From an uncultured Verrucomicrobiae bacterium (lineage in GTDB: Bacteria; Verrucomicrobiota; Verrucomicrobiia; Verrucomicrobiales; Akkermansiaceae), in assembly GCA_937957985.1 (NCBI GenBank), contig CALGOH010000069.1:1-43780 (forward strand): DNA of 43,780 nucleotides, in the 5' to 3' direction. The notes under the pieces were generated by a model. It saw only the letters and a program-made list of their open reading frames with translations, was not told the origin of the DNA and did not search any database. This document shows, in pieces, positions 8,645 through 16,964 of this stretch (position 1 is the first letter of the stretch; the number at the start of each line of letters is the position of its first letter). The translations under genes and the position numbers were made by a program.

Positions 8645-10399
8645 CTACTCCACCGCCTCGGCCTCGCCGCCGACGAGGGCGACGCCGTAGCTTTCGAGGC
8701 GGCGGTGGGCCTCGCTGGATTCGCCGCTTTTCGGGAACTGCTTGAGCACCGCGCGGAGCTGGTCGACCTCGCGTGCCTTGTCGCCGGCGATGCGGTGGAT
8801 GTCGGCGATCCGGAGCGAGGCCCGGGGGGCCTGGCCGGAGACGGACTTGAGCTGGCTCACCGTCTTGATCGCCTCCGGATACTGCTTCATCGCGATCAGG
8901 CAGTCGGTCACCGCCCAGGTCGTGTCGGGTTCGCGGTTGGCCGCGCGGAAGGCCTTGATCGCCTCCTCGTGTTCTCCGATTTCGCGGAGCAGCTCGCCCT
9001 TGGCCCACATCAGGCCGGAGCCGGCGTGGTCGGGGGACTTCTGGAGTTCGGGGATCTCGGCGAGGGCCTTCTCGGCGTTCGGCTTGTTGCGGTGGCTGCG
9101 GGCCTTGTAGTAGTCGAAGCGCGCCTTGGCGCCGGCGAGCTTGTCCTTCATCCGGGCGAAGTAGCGCAGGACGCCTTCCTCCGTCTCGTAGTTGGCGGCG
9201 AAGAAGCCCATGTTGCGGAGTTGTTCGTCTTCCATCCCGTTGAGGTCCACCGAACGCATCACCATCTGCGCCTCGTCGTGCATGCCGAGCGGGTGCCGGA
9301 GCCGGTCCATCACCTTGATCTTCTCCTCGGTCTTCAGCTTGCCGACCAGCGGGGCGCCCTCCCGCTCGAAGAAGGCCGAGCGGAGTTCCTTGACGCGCAG
9401 GTAGTCGCAGAACTGCAGCACCCGGTCGATCGTCGCCGGCTTGGACTTGAACTGCTTCTCCAACCGCGCGACCCAGCTTTCCTGGTCCTCTTCGGCGACG
9501 AGGAGGGCGTCGGCCCAGAGCTTCCGCAGGTCGTCGTTCTCGGGGAACTTGTCGCCGATCTTCGCCGCCCAGTAGGCGCAGGCCTTCTTCCGGAGTTCGC
9601 TGTCGGCGCGTTGGTCGAGGGCGGTGGAAAGCGCGGTGTTCCAGTAGCGGGCGTCCTCCTCGGGCTTGTCGGTGTTCTGTCCGCGCCCGTCGAAGCCGCT
9701 TGCCGCCACGTAGAACTCCTTGAGCTTGTCGTGGTCGGGATTGCGACGGACGTAGTGGGCGATCACCGCCTCCCGCGCCTCCCTGGCGGCGTTCGGGTTG
9801 CTTTGGAGGAAATTGACCGCCGTCCGCCACTGGTACTCGGCCGCCTCCTCGAACTTGCCGAGTTCCTCCATCTGCTTGCCGAGGAAGGTCAGGGCGGTGC
9901 CGGAGTTCGGCTGGGACACGTAGTCGTCGTCCTTGACCATCCGCGCCCACACGGCGGTCTGCTTCGCCTCGTCGCCGTTCTGCCCGTGGCACTGGCCGAT
10001 GTGGAACAGGGCGGCCGCGGCGTAACGGACGTCGTCGGGGAAATAGTCGACCACGTCCTGGTAGGCGGTGATGGCGGCGTTGCGCTTCTCGAGCTGGTGC
10101 AGGCAGCGCCCCATCCTCAGCAGCACGTAGGGCAGGGCCCGGCTCTTGGCGAACTCGAAGGAGTAGGCCTTGTAGGCGGCGAAGGCTCCCTTGTAGTCCT
10201 GCTTGCCGTAGAGCTTGTCGGCCTCCTCGAGGTTCAGTCCCTCGAAGGTGTCGAGTTTGGCGAAAGCCTCGTCCGGGTAGGTGATTTCCTGACCGGCGAC
10301 CGCCTGCGCGCGCGCCTCGGACCCCGGGTTTGCGAGCAGGAGGCAAAGGGCGCCGAGCAGGCTGCGGAGAGGGAGGCTGGACGGATGACGATGTTTCAC
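8645..10399 (-). CDS. Exported TPR protein
   Basis: 584 residues if the GTG at 10399 is used. That start places a normal signal peptide at the N-terminus (Lys/Arg/His, then SLLGALCLLLANPG, cleavage near SEARA). The ATG at 10483 would add 28 Arg/Pro-rich residues before it, which is unlikely. The body is almost entirely helical with TPR-like pairs, for example around EADKLYGKQDYKGAFAAYKA, NAAITAYQDVVDYFPDD and HEEAIKAFRAANREPDT. No catalytic motif is visible. It is first of three tandem genes for exported TPR proteins on the minus strand, so it may be the promoter-proximal gene. The family suggests protein-protein interaction in the periplasm; the partner is unknown. Confidence 0.88.
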   Translation of the reverse strand: MKHRHPSSLPLRSLLGALCLLLANPGSEARAQAVAGQEITYPDEAFAKLDTFEGLNLEEADKLYGKQDYKGAFAAYKAYSFEFAKSRALPYVLLRMGRCLHQLEKRNAAITAYQDVVDYFPDDVRYAAAALFHIGQCHGQNGDEAKQTAVWARMVKDDDYVSQPNSGTALTFLGKQMEELGKFEEAAEYQWRTAVNFLQSNPNAAREAREAVIAHYVRRNPDHDKLKEFYVAASGFDGRGQNTDKPEEDARYWNTALSTALDQRADSELRKKACAYWAAKIGDKFPENDDLRKLWADALLVAEEDQESWVARLEKQFKSKPATIDRVLQFCDYLRVKELRSAFFEREGAPLVGKLKTEEKIKVMDRLRHPLGMHDEAQMVMRSVDLNGMEDEQLRNMGFFAANYETEEGVLRYFARMKDKLAGAKARFDYYKARSHRNKPNAEKALAEIPELQKSPDHAGSGLMWAKGELLREIGEHEEAIKAFRAANREPDTTWAVTDCLIAMKQYPEAIKTVSQLKSVSGQAPRASLRIADIHRIAGDKAREVDQLRAVLKQFPKSGESSEAHRRLESYGVALVGGEAEAVE

Positions 10400-10828
10400 A
10401 GGCGGATCGATTCGCGGGGCGGGCGTTGTTTTGGCCCGCGGGCGATTTGCACTACGGCCAGCCGATGACGTTTTTTCGATCAAATTTCAAATGATGCCGG
10501 GTTTGCCGCTCCGGATTCCCCGGGGGTGCCGGCGGTTGCCGGGTAATTGATCAGGCGGTGCCTCGGAAATCCGGCGCGGATGACGATAATTTCCCGAATC
10601 GTTTCGATACATTTCCGGGTATCTCCCGGTTGGGAGGGTGGGGAAATCATCTGCCGTTCCCATGAGCCGACTCCCGATCTCGCTCCTCCGCCACCTTGCT
10701 CGCGTCGAAGATCAGCGTGCCGGAGAAGATGGCGGAAGGGGACACGGCCGTCGAAAACGACGCGTGGCTGGCCCTGGTGAAGAACGGCGATAAGCCGGAG
10801 TCGGCCGAGGGTCCCGCCGAAGTGGTGA
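10400..10828. other. Intergenic region with no complete gene
   Basis: This 429-base stretch separates the TPR gene cluster from the regulator gene. It should hold the promoter of the TPR cluster. The part from 10480 to about 10640 is locally A/T-richer but I could not pick a convincing -35/-10 pair. A plus-strand reading frame with gene-like codon use lies at 10666-10842 (see separate entry). Confidence 0.5.
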
Positions 10829-10842
10829 TCAAAGCCCTTTGA
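10666..10842 (+). pseudogene. Possible 3' remnant of a coding gene
   Basis: Between an in-frame TGA at 10663 and a TGA at 10840 there is a 58-codon frame. Its second half reads like real protein (acidic and aliphatic, few Arg, mostly G/C third positions): KISVPEKMAEGD, then AWLALVKNGDKPE, ending VVIKAL. The only in-frame ATG (10729) leaves 37 codons. It overlaps the last 14 bases of the convergent regulator gene. It could be a truncated relic or a short gene with an alternative start; I do not recognise the family. Confidence 0.3.
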
Positions 10843-11920
10843 GCTGCCTGCGACGCTCCCGGGGAGCGGGGCCGATGGTCCCGCCCGGAACGAATGTCGC
10901 GCGGATCGAGATTTGCCGGCGGTCGTCCTTGCCGAGGCCGATCTTTCCGGCCCAGCGCACGATGCGCCGCACCAGCGGGGCCGGATTCCATTGGATGTGG
11001 GCCACGGTGGGCCGGCACCACTCGAAATAGGGATCGCCATCCGAACAGATGAGCGAGATGTCCTCCGGCACCCTGACACCGTGCCGCAGGAGCACCTGTT
11101 CGACCCCGAAGTAGAGCTCGGCGGTATCGACGAAGATCGCGGTGGGCCGTGATGCGGACATCATGGAGCCGAGGATTCGCCGCAGCCCCTCCGGATGGTC
11201 GTCCCAATCGGGGAAATGGTAGGCCGTCGTCGCGATGCCCGCAGACTCCAGCTCGTCGAGGAACGCCTGCTCGCTGGCGCCGGGGCGGGGGACCCTCCGT
11301 TCGCTCCGGGCAAGCATCACGATCCGGCGGTGTCCCAGCGCGACCAGCTTGCGCACCGCCTCCCTGACGGCCGGGGGTTTCTCGGGACCGCCGCCCGCCA
11401 ATCCCGCGCCACGGCGCCGGCCGAACATCGCGAAGGTGGGCGTCGACCGCTGGGCGAACCAGCGCAGGACGTCATACGAGCCCGACTGCACCACCCAGGC
11501 ATCGGCCTTGACCTCCTCGACCATCGCGGCGACCCGCGAAACGTTCATCCGGAGTTCGGTAAGCGTGCGGTCCGTTCTGACGACCAGGTGGCCGGCATGC
11601 TCGAGCCGGTGGACGAGGTCGATCATGTAGCCCTCACCCCTGGCGTAGCGATCGTAGAGCAGCACGCCGACCCGCTGACCGGTCGCTTGGGTGGCCTCCG
11701 GTATCACGATCCGGCGCCGCCGGCCCGGTCCCTGCGATTCGAGGAATCCCTGGACTTCGAGTTGCTGGAGGGCGGCTTCGACCGTCTTGCGGTTGACGCC
11801 GAGGTCCCGTTCGAGCCGCAGAACGCCGGGCATGGTTCCGGCGAAGCTACCGGAGTGCAGTTCGTCACGGAGGTGATTGACCAACTGCTCCACCACCGTC
11901 AGCGACTGGAATTCCTTCAC
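10829..11920 (-). CDS. GntR-HTH transcriptional regulator with LacI-type sensor domain
   Basis: 363 residues from a GTG at 11920. Residues 1-75 form a GntR-type winged helix-turn-helix (LERDLGVNRKTVEAALQQLE, then a Gly/Arg-rich wing). Residues about 80-345 resemble a periplasmic-binding-protein-like effector domain as in LacI/GalR regulators (VGVLLYDRYARGEGYM; ALGHRRIVMLARSERRV; PTAIFVDTAELYFGVEQ; VPEDISLICSDGD). This combination usually gives sugar-responsive repressors. It is divergent from the 1533-residue secreted protein, with a 183-base shared region containing two candidate operators. It may control that gene and itself; the ligand is unknown. The frame to its 3' end is intact. Confidence 0.9.
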   Translation of the reverse strand: MKEFQSLTVVEQLVNHLRDELHSGSFAGTMPGVLRLERDLGVNRKTVEAALQQLEVQGFLESQGPGRRRRIVIPEATQATGQRVGVLLYDRYARGEGYMIDLVHRLEHAGHLVVRTDRTLTELRMNVSRVAAMVEEVKADAWVVQSGSYDVLRWFAQRSTPTFAMFGRRRGAGLAGGGPEKPPAVREAVRKLVALGHRRIVMLARSERRVPRPGASEQAFLDELESAGIATTAYHFPDWDDHPEGLRRILGSMMSASRPTAIFVDTAELYFGVEQVLLRHGVRVPEDISLICSDGDPYFEWCRPTVAHIQWNPAPLVRRIVRWAGKIGLGKDDRRQISIRATFVPGGTIGPAPRERRRQLKGL

Positions 11921-11928
11921 AAACCAAA

Positions 11929-11969
11929 CCTGCCCATGAAAAGGGATGGCAGGCGAGCAAGATATTGCT
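11929..11969. promoter_or_regulatory. Candidate operator sites for the GntR-type regulator
   Basis: Two inverted repeats lie just upstream of the regulator start: CCTGCC and GGCAGG separated by 13 bases (11929-11953), and AGCAA-GATA-TTGCT (11956-11969). The second resembles the size and symmetry of GntR/LacI family operators. The position between divergent genes suits autoregulation and control of the secreted-protein gene. No binding data are implied. Confidence 0.35.
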
Positions 11970-12103
11970 TGGGTCGTGATTTGGAACGGTCTTTGATCAA
12001 TGCCCGTTTTCTGCGAGTGGACAAGTGGCGTTGATTCGCCTCCTTGGGCTCCTCGCGGTCAGCGGTTCGATTCGTCCCGACAGAAACCCGAAACCCAACA
12101 ACC

Positions 12104-15100
12104 ATGAAGATATCCCGACAAACCCCTTGGACCCTCCCCGCCATGGTCGCCACCGCCCTGCTGGCTCCGCTTGCCCATGCCGATTGGAATTTGCTGATGC
12201 GAGACGTGGTCAGCGGCGGCAGTGACACCCAGGTAGGCAGTGGAGCCGAAGCAGAGACGATCATCAATCTTGGTGCTCCCAACGCGACCTACAACTTCAA
12301 CGACTACTCGGATGTCCGGGCGAAAATCGACGTCGCCGGCGCGGGCAGCTTCAGCGGCAGTGACAACCTGCCCAACGGCAGTGGCTCAGGGGACGACTAC
12401 GTGCTCAAGGCGACGGCCTTCGTGGAGATTCCCGCGGGTGACTGGACCATCGGGTTCGGCCGCGACGATGGCGGCTACCTCAGGATCGACCCGAACAACA
12501 CCGACGGCTTCCCCGGCTTCACGACCGAATACAGCACCAACGGCGATCCCACGGCCGGAGACAACGAGGTGCGCTACAATGGAACCGGTGGCCACAGTTG
12601 GACCTGGGGCACCTTCACGCTTGCAGCTCCGCTGACGACGACCATCGAGGTCGTGATGTTCGAGCGCGGTGGCGGCGACTCGCTCGAGGTTGGTATGGCC
12701 TCGGGCCTCCAGAGCACCTTCAGCACCGGTACCTGGAACCTCCTGATCGACGGGCAGGACGGCTGGACCGTTTCGGACACCGTCCTCAACGACACCGATC
12801 CGCCCGTTCTTGTTGCTACGGGTTCGGACCCGGCTCCGGTGATAGGCACGGATATCTACGCCGGCGCCAACCTGCAGGCGACCTTCGATGAGACGATCCA
12901 ACTCTACACCGGAGGTGGCACACCGGGCACGATTACGGTCGCGGAGGTCGGGGGAGACGGCTCTTCGGACTTCGTGATCGATCTGAGCTCCCTTCCCGAC
13001 CCGGATGGCACGGTGACGGCGTCTGGCAATCTCCTGATCATCGATCCGGCCGTCGATCTCGAGCAAGGAACCGACTACGAGGTCACGATCAGCAGCAACG
13101 TGGCCGAAGACGACTTCTCGACGCCGAATGTCTACGGCGGCACGTCCTCCAGCGAGTGGACCTTCACCGTCGCCGGGGGCGACGCAACGGCTCCGGTGAT
13201 CGTTCCGCCCACAAGCCCGGCCGACGACGCGACCGGCGTGACGCCCGACGTCGACCTGGTGGCAACTTTTGACGAGGATATCGTGATCAACTCCGGGAGC
13301 GGGTCGGTATTGCTCGACGAGGACTTCGACAGCTCCGACGGCGGCTTCACCGTCAAGGTCGCCGGCCAGACCGGAACTACCTGGGAGCATGGCGCCCCGG
13401 ACTCGATCGGCATCGTGGGCAACACCGTCACCGACGACGCCGACGGCGGCGGACAATGCTGGGCCACCGATCTGGGAGACTCCGGAATTCCCGAAGCCGG
13501 CTACTACGACGACGTCACCGTGACCTGTCTCAGGAGTCCGGTCATCGATCTCACCAGCGCAGCCCTGGCGCAACTCACCTTCATGGAGGCGCTCGACGTC
13601 CACGTCGGCAACGGCGATACCACGGTCGTCCGCTTGATCGACGACACGACCGACGCCGAGATCGCGGTCGTCCACACCTCCGTCGACGGCGACGTGAACA
13701 ACTCACCCTGGGAAGCGGCCAACGGGGGCTCACCGATCGACCTCTCCGCCGGTCTCGGCCAGCAGGTCCGCATCGAGTGGTGCCTCACCGGATTGGCCGG
13801 CGGCAGCAACGACTACCTGGGTTGGTACATCGACAACGTGGTCGTGACCGCGACGGCACCCTCCGACGTGATCTCCCTGAAGAACCTTACCGATGCCACC
13901 GAGACGCTGATCCCGGTTGACGACAGCTCCCAGGTCTCGGTCAGCGGCGGCACCCTGACGATCTCCCCGTCCATTCCGCTTGCCGGTGGTAGGAACTACG
14001 CGGTGCAGATCGGCTCGACGGCGATCCGCAACTACAACGACATCGACTTCGCAGGCATCGCCGACGACACGACGTGGAACTTCGCGACCACCGACATGAC
14101 CACCTACGCCGGTGAGGCCGGGAACTACAATAAGGACACCTGGAATGATCCCGCCAACTGGAGCGCGGGCGTCCCGAGCGGCGGACTCAGCGCCATCATC
14201 GACACCGGCGAATACGCGAGCGTGAGCGAGGGATACTCCGGCGTTCCCTGTCCTGCTTACACCGGCGACCTGACCCTCAATGCGAACTCCACCCTTGAGA
14301 TAGCCGCGGACAGCACGGACACCGACATGAACGCGCTCGGCGGCGGCACGATCACGATGAACACGGGTTCCGAGATCGCCTTCCGGCGCAGTGCCGACAG
14401 CACGCACTCGCAGGACATCGTCGTGGCAGGCGACGCGGAGATTGATCTCTGCCGGTCGACCAATGCCCACGTTCGGGACCGGACCTTCAACGGAGAGATC
14501 AGCGGGCCCGGTCGGCTTTCCATCTACGGCGAAAGCCGCAACAATGGTTACTTCAATGGGAACAACGCCTCGTGGTCCGGTGGTCTCCGGGCCTACAACG
14601 GCAATTCGATGGTCTTCGGCGGCGCGGCCAACTCGCTGGGCACCGGTGATGTGACCATTGATGCCGGCATGTCCCTCGGGATTACGGCAGCCGATGCGAT
14701 GGGCGACGCCGCAACGCTTTTCCTCAACGGCAGTCCGGGGTCGGACAACGGCTCGGCTCGCACCAAGCTTGTCATGAATGCCGACGACACGATCAACCAA
14801 GCCTTCATCGATGGCAATCCGCTCCAGCCTGGAACCTACGGCCGTGTCGGCACCCCCGCCTCGGTGGACAATGAAGTGAGCTGGATCAGCGGCGACGGTG
14901 TTCTGACGGTGTCGAGCGTCGCGGCGGATGGAACGGCTCCGACGGTGGTGATCACCGGTCCGGCCGCCTTGAACCCGATTTACGGCACGCCGACGATCAC
15001 CTACACGCTGAGCTTCGACGAGGATATCGAGCCGGGCACGGTGGATGCGAGCGACTTTGGCAATGCCGGTACCGCCCCTGCCACGATCGGAACGGTGACG

Positions 15101-16705
15101 AGGACCTCGGTTTCGCCCTATCCGGCGGTGTACACGGTCGAGGTCGTTCCTTCCGGTGCCGGCACCGTGGATATCGAGGTGACCGGAGTGGTCGAGGACT
15201 TCGCAGGCAACGCCCTCGCGGTTCCGGTCTCCGGAGGTCCGGTCTACACGCTGGATACCAGCGCCCAGCCCGCGAGGGACACGATTGCGATCGAAAGCTA
15301 TGCGGAGGGCCAGGATGTCGGTGGCAGCGGCGACAAGACGCTGGCCACAGGCTTCGACGCCAGCGCCGGCGACAAGTTGGTGGTGGTGATCGGAGGCGAG
15401 CACGGATTCGGTGGCAATACCGGAGGCCAGTTCAACTCGATGACCTACAGCGGCGAGACCATGACCCGAGTGGTTCACGAGGAGGCGGGAATCCCGACGG
15501 CGGCCATCTTCTATCTGGATGATCCCGCTTCCTTCTCACCGGGGAACATCGTGGTCAATCAGGGGAACCACAACGGAAGCATCTTCGGCATCTACCTGCT
15601 CTCGGGCACCGCACCCGGGGTTGGTGCCTCCGACAAATCGACCTCCAATGCGGTGAACCTCCTCACATCCACGCCCAATGCGAGAGTGATCGCCGGCGTG
15701 CTCAATTCGGGTCCCAACGGGGGCAACGGGGGAACCAACATGTCCGCCGATCTGCCCTTGATCGAAGATACCCTCTCCGACCTCGAGTCCGGCAGCCGCT
15801 GGGTTTCCATGTCGTATGGCAGTGCGAACCTGGCGACACCGACGCAGGGCTTCTCGTTCTCGGGAGCGAACGCGAGCGACCTGCTTGCCACCGTCGCGGT
15901 TGAAATCCCCGCAGCGGAGCTGGTGGGCGGCGGATCCCCGGAGATCGCCGTCGAGGAGGACTCGACGGACATCCCGAACGCGACCGGCTCGGTGGATTTC
16001 GGCACGGCGACGATCGGGACGGACAACGATATGGTCTTCACCATTCTTAACACGGGTGATGACGACCTCCATTTGATCGGCTCGCCACTGGTGGACATCA
16101 GCGGCGACGCGGACTTCACGGTCACCGTGCAACCGGCGACCAACCCGGTTCCTGCGACCACCGGCACCACGAGCTTCACAGTGCGCTTCACCCCGGCGGC
16201 CACCGGGGCGCGCAGCGCGACGATCTCGATCGCCAGCGACGACTCCGATGAGAATCCGTTCACCTTCTCGGTGACGGGCACGGGTCAAACGGCTTACGCC
16301 GCCTGGTCCGGCGGGCTCGACTTCGAGGTGGATACCAACGGAGACGGCATCGGCAACGGCATGGCCTTCCTGCTCGGCGCGGCCGATCCGGACGCCGACG
16401 CCACCGGTCTGCTGCCGACCGTCAGCGAAAGTGGCGGCGACCTGGTGTTGTCCTTCAGCATGCTCAACGCCGCCAACCGTGGCGGGGCGAGCATGGCGAC
16501 CCAGCACAGTGCCGACCTCGGCGCGACCGACGCCTGGGACGCCGCCGGCAACGAGGAGACCGTCCCGGAGACCACCGGCACGGTCGGCGTGGTGGATTTC
16601 GACATCACGCCCAACGGCATCCTCAATGACGTGACCGTCACCATCCCGGCAAGCGAGGCCAATGGCGGGAGCAAGCTATTCGGCCGCTTGCTGGCCACGG
16701 AGTGA
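12104..16705 (+). CDS. Large secreted modular protein (PA14-like, Ig-like, beta-helix, choice-of-anchor-type domains)
   Basis: 1533 residues from the ATG at 12104; a TTG 20 codons upstream would bury the signal peptide (MKISRQTPWTLPAMVATALL, cleavage after AHA). Order, approximate: PA14-like sugar-binding domain 40-229; Big_5-type Ig domain 230-357; a second Big_5 domain 359-662 interrupted at about 403-585 by a MAM/choice-of-anchor-J-like jelly roll (WATDLGDSG, LRSPVIDL, GWYIDNVVV); a beta-helix module 666-939; Ig-like 943-1054; unidentified beta domain 1056-1272; choice-of-anchor-D-like domain 1276-1396 (VDFGTATIGTDNDMVFTILN); C-terminal domain 1398-1533 shared with the next gene, ending LFGRLLATE. 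No catalytic motif recognised and no PEP-CTERM tail. No clear ribosome-binding site. Likely a surface or secreted adhesion or glycan-binding protein; expression may be controlled by the divergent regulator. Confidence 0.92.
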   Translation: MKISRQTPWTLPAMVATALLAPLAHADWNLLMRDVVSGGSDTQVGSGAEAETIINLGAPNATYNFNDYSDVRAKIDVAGAGSFSGSDNLPNGSGSGDDYVLKATAFVEIPAGDWTIGFGRDDGGYLRIDPNNTDGFPGFTTEYSTNGDPTAGDNEVRYNGTGGHSWTWGTFTLAAPLTTTIEVVMFERGGGDSLEVGMASGLQSTFSTGTWNLLIDGQDGWTVSDTVLNDTDPPVLVATGSDPAPVIGTDIYAGANLQATFDETIQLYTGGGTPGTITVAEVGGDGSSDFVIDLSSLPDPDGTVTASGNLLIIDPAVDLEQGTDYEVTISSNVAEDDFSTPNVYGGTSSSEWTFTVAGGDATAPVIVPPTSPADDATGVTPDVDLVATFDEDIVINSGSGSVLLDEDFDSSDGGFTVKVAGQTGTTWEHGAPDSIGIVGNTVTDDADGGGQCWATDLGDSGIPEAGYYDDVTVTCLRSPVIDLTSAALAQLTFMEALDVHVGNGDTTVVRLIDDTTDAEIAVVHTSVDGDVNNSPWEAANGGSPIDLSAGLGQQVRIEWCLTGLAGGSNDYLGWYIDNVVVTATAPSDVISLKNLTDATETLIPVDDSSQVSVSGGTLTISPSIPLAGGRNYAVQIGSTAIRNYNDIDFAGIADDTTWNFATTDMTTYAGEAGNYNKDTWNDPANWSAGVPSGGLSAIIDTGEYASVSEGYSGVPCPAYTGDLTLNANSTLEIAADSTDTDMNALGGGTITMNTGSEIAFRRSADSTHSQDIVVAGDAEIDLCRSTNAHVRDRTFNGEISGPGRLSIYGESRNNGYFNGNNASWSGGLRAYNGNSMVFGGAANSLGTGDVTIDAGMSLGITAADAMGDAATLFLNGSPGSDNGSARTKLVMNADDTINQAFIDGNPLQPGTYGRVGTPASVDNEVSWISGDGVLTVSSVAADGTAPTVVITGPAALNPIYGTPTITYTLSFDEDIEPGTVDASDFGNAGTAPATIGTVTRTSVSPYPAVYTVEVVPSGAGTVDIEVTGVVEDFAGNALAVPVSGGPVYTLDTSAQPARDTIAIESYAEGQDVGGSGDKTLATGFDASAGDKLVVVIGGEHGFGGNTGGQFNSMTYSGETMTRVVHEEAGIPTAAIFYLDDPASFSPGNIVVNQGNHNGSIFGIYLLSGTAPGVGASDKSTSNAVNLLTSTPNARVIAGVLNSGPNGGNGGTNMSADLPLIEDTLSDLESGSRWVSMSYGSANLATPTQGFSFSGANASDLLATVAVEIPAAELVGGGSPEIAVEEDSTDIPNATGSVDFGTATIGTDNDMVFTILNTGDDDLHLIGSPLVDISGDADFTVTVQPATNPVPATTGTTSFTVRFTPAATGARSATISIASDDSDENPFTFSVTGTGQTAYAAWSGGLDFEVDTNGDGIGNGMAFLLGAADPDADATGLLPTVSESGGDLVLSFSMLNAANRGGASMATQHSADLGATDAWDAAGNEETVPETTGTVGVVDFDITPNGILNDVTVTIPASEANGGSKLFGRLLATE

Positions 16706-16725
16706 TCCGCGATTCGCCCGATTCC

Positions 16726-16760
16726 AACGCCGGCTCCGGTTCTTCGGGGCCGGCGTTTTT
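16726..16760 (+). terminator. Rho-independent terminator after the 1533-residue protein gene
   Basis: Twenty bases after the stop, AACGCCGGCTCC pairs with GGGGCCGGCGTT (one G-T wobble) around a short loop, followed by TTTTT. It separates the two giant genes, which therefore are probably transcribed independently. Confidence 0.85.
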
Positions 16761-16860
16761 CCTTCCGGTGGCGGAGGAGGCTCTCCGACCCAGTCGAATC
16801 CCGCATGTCCGTGATCGCGGGTGGCGGATGCCGCGAGCCTGGCCTATTTTCACCGCCGAA

Positions 16861-16891
16861 TTGACTTTTCTTCACGGTGACCGGAACTAGG
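16861..16891 (+). promoter_or_regulatory. Weak promoter candidate for the 4010-residue protein gene
   Basis: TTGACT (16861) is a good -35-like hexamer. The region 17-20 bases downstream reads GAACTAGG, a poor -10 match. It lies about 75-100 bases before the ATG and after the upstream terminator, a suitable place for a promoter. Low certainty. Confidence 0.25.
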
Positions 16892-16964
16892 TTGCAGGCT
16901 TGTCAAACGGCAGGATCAGGGTTTCGGCATTCGGGACCCGGATTCATGCAAAAACCCATCATTC

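Noticed and set aside
5890..10468. Plus-strand open frames of 886 and 701 codons
   Set aside because: Antisense to the two other TPR genes; no recognisable domains, and the opposite strand has signal peptides and TPR repeats.
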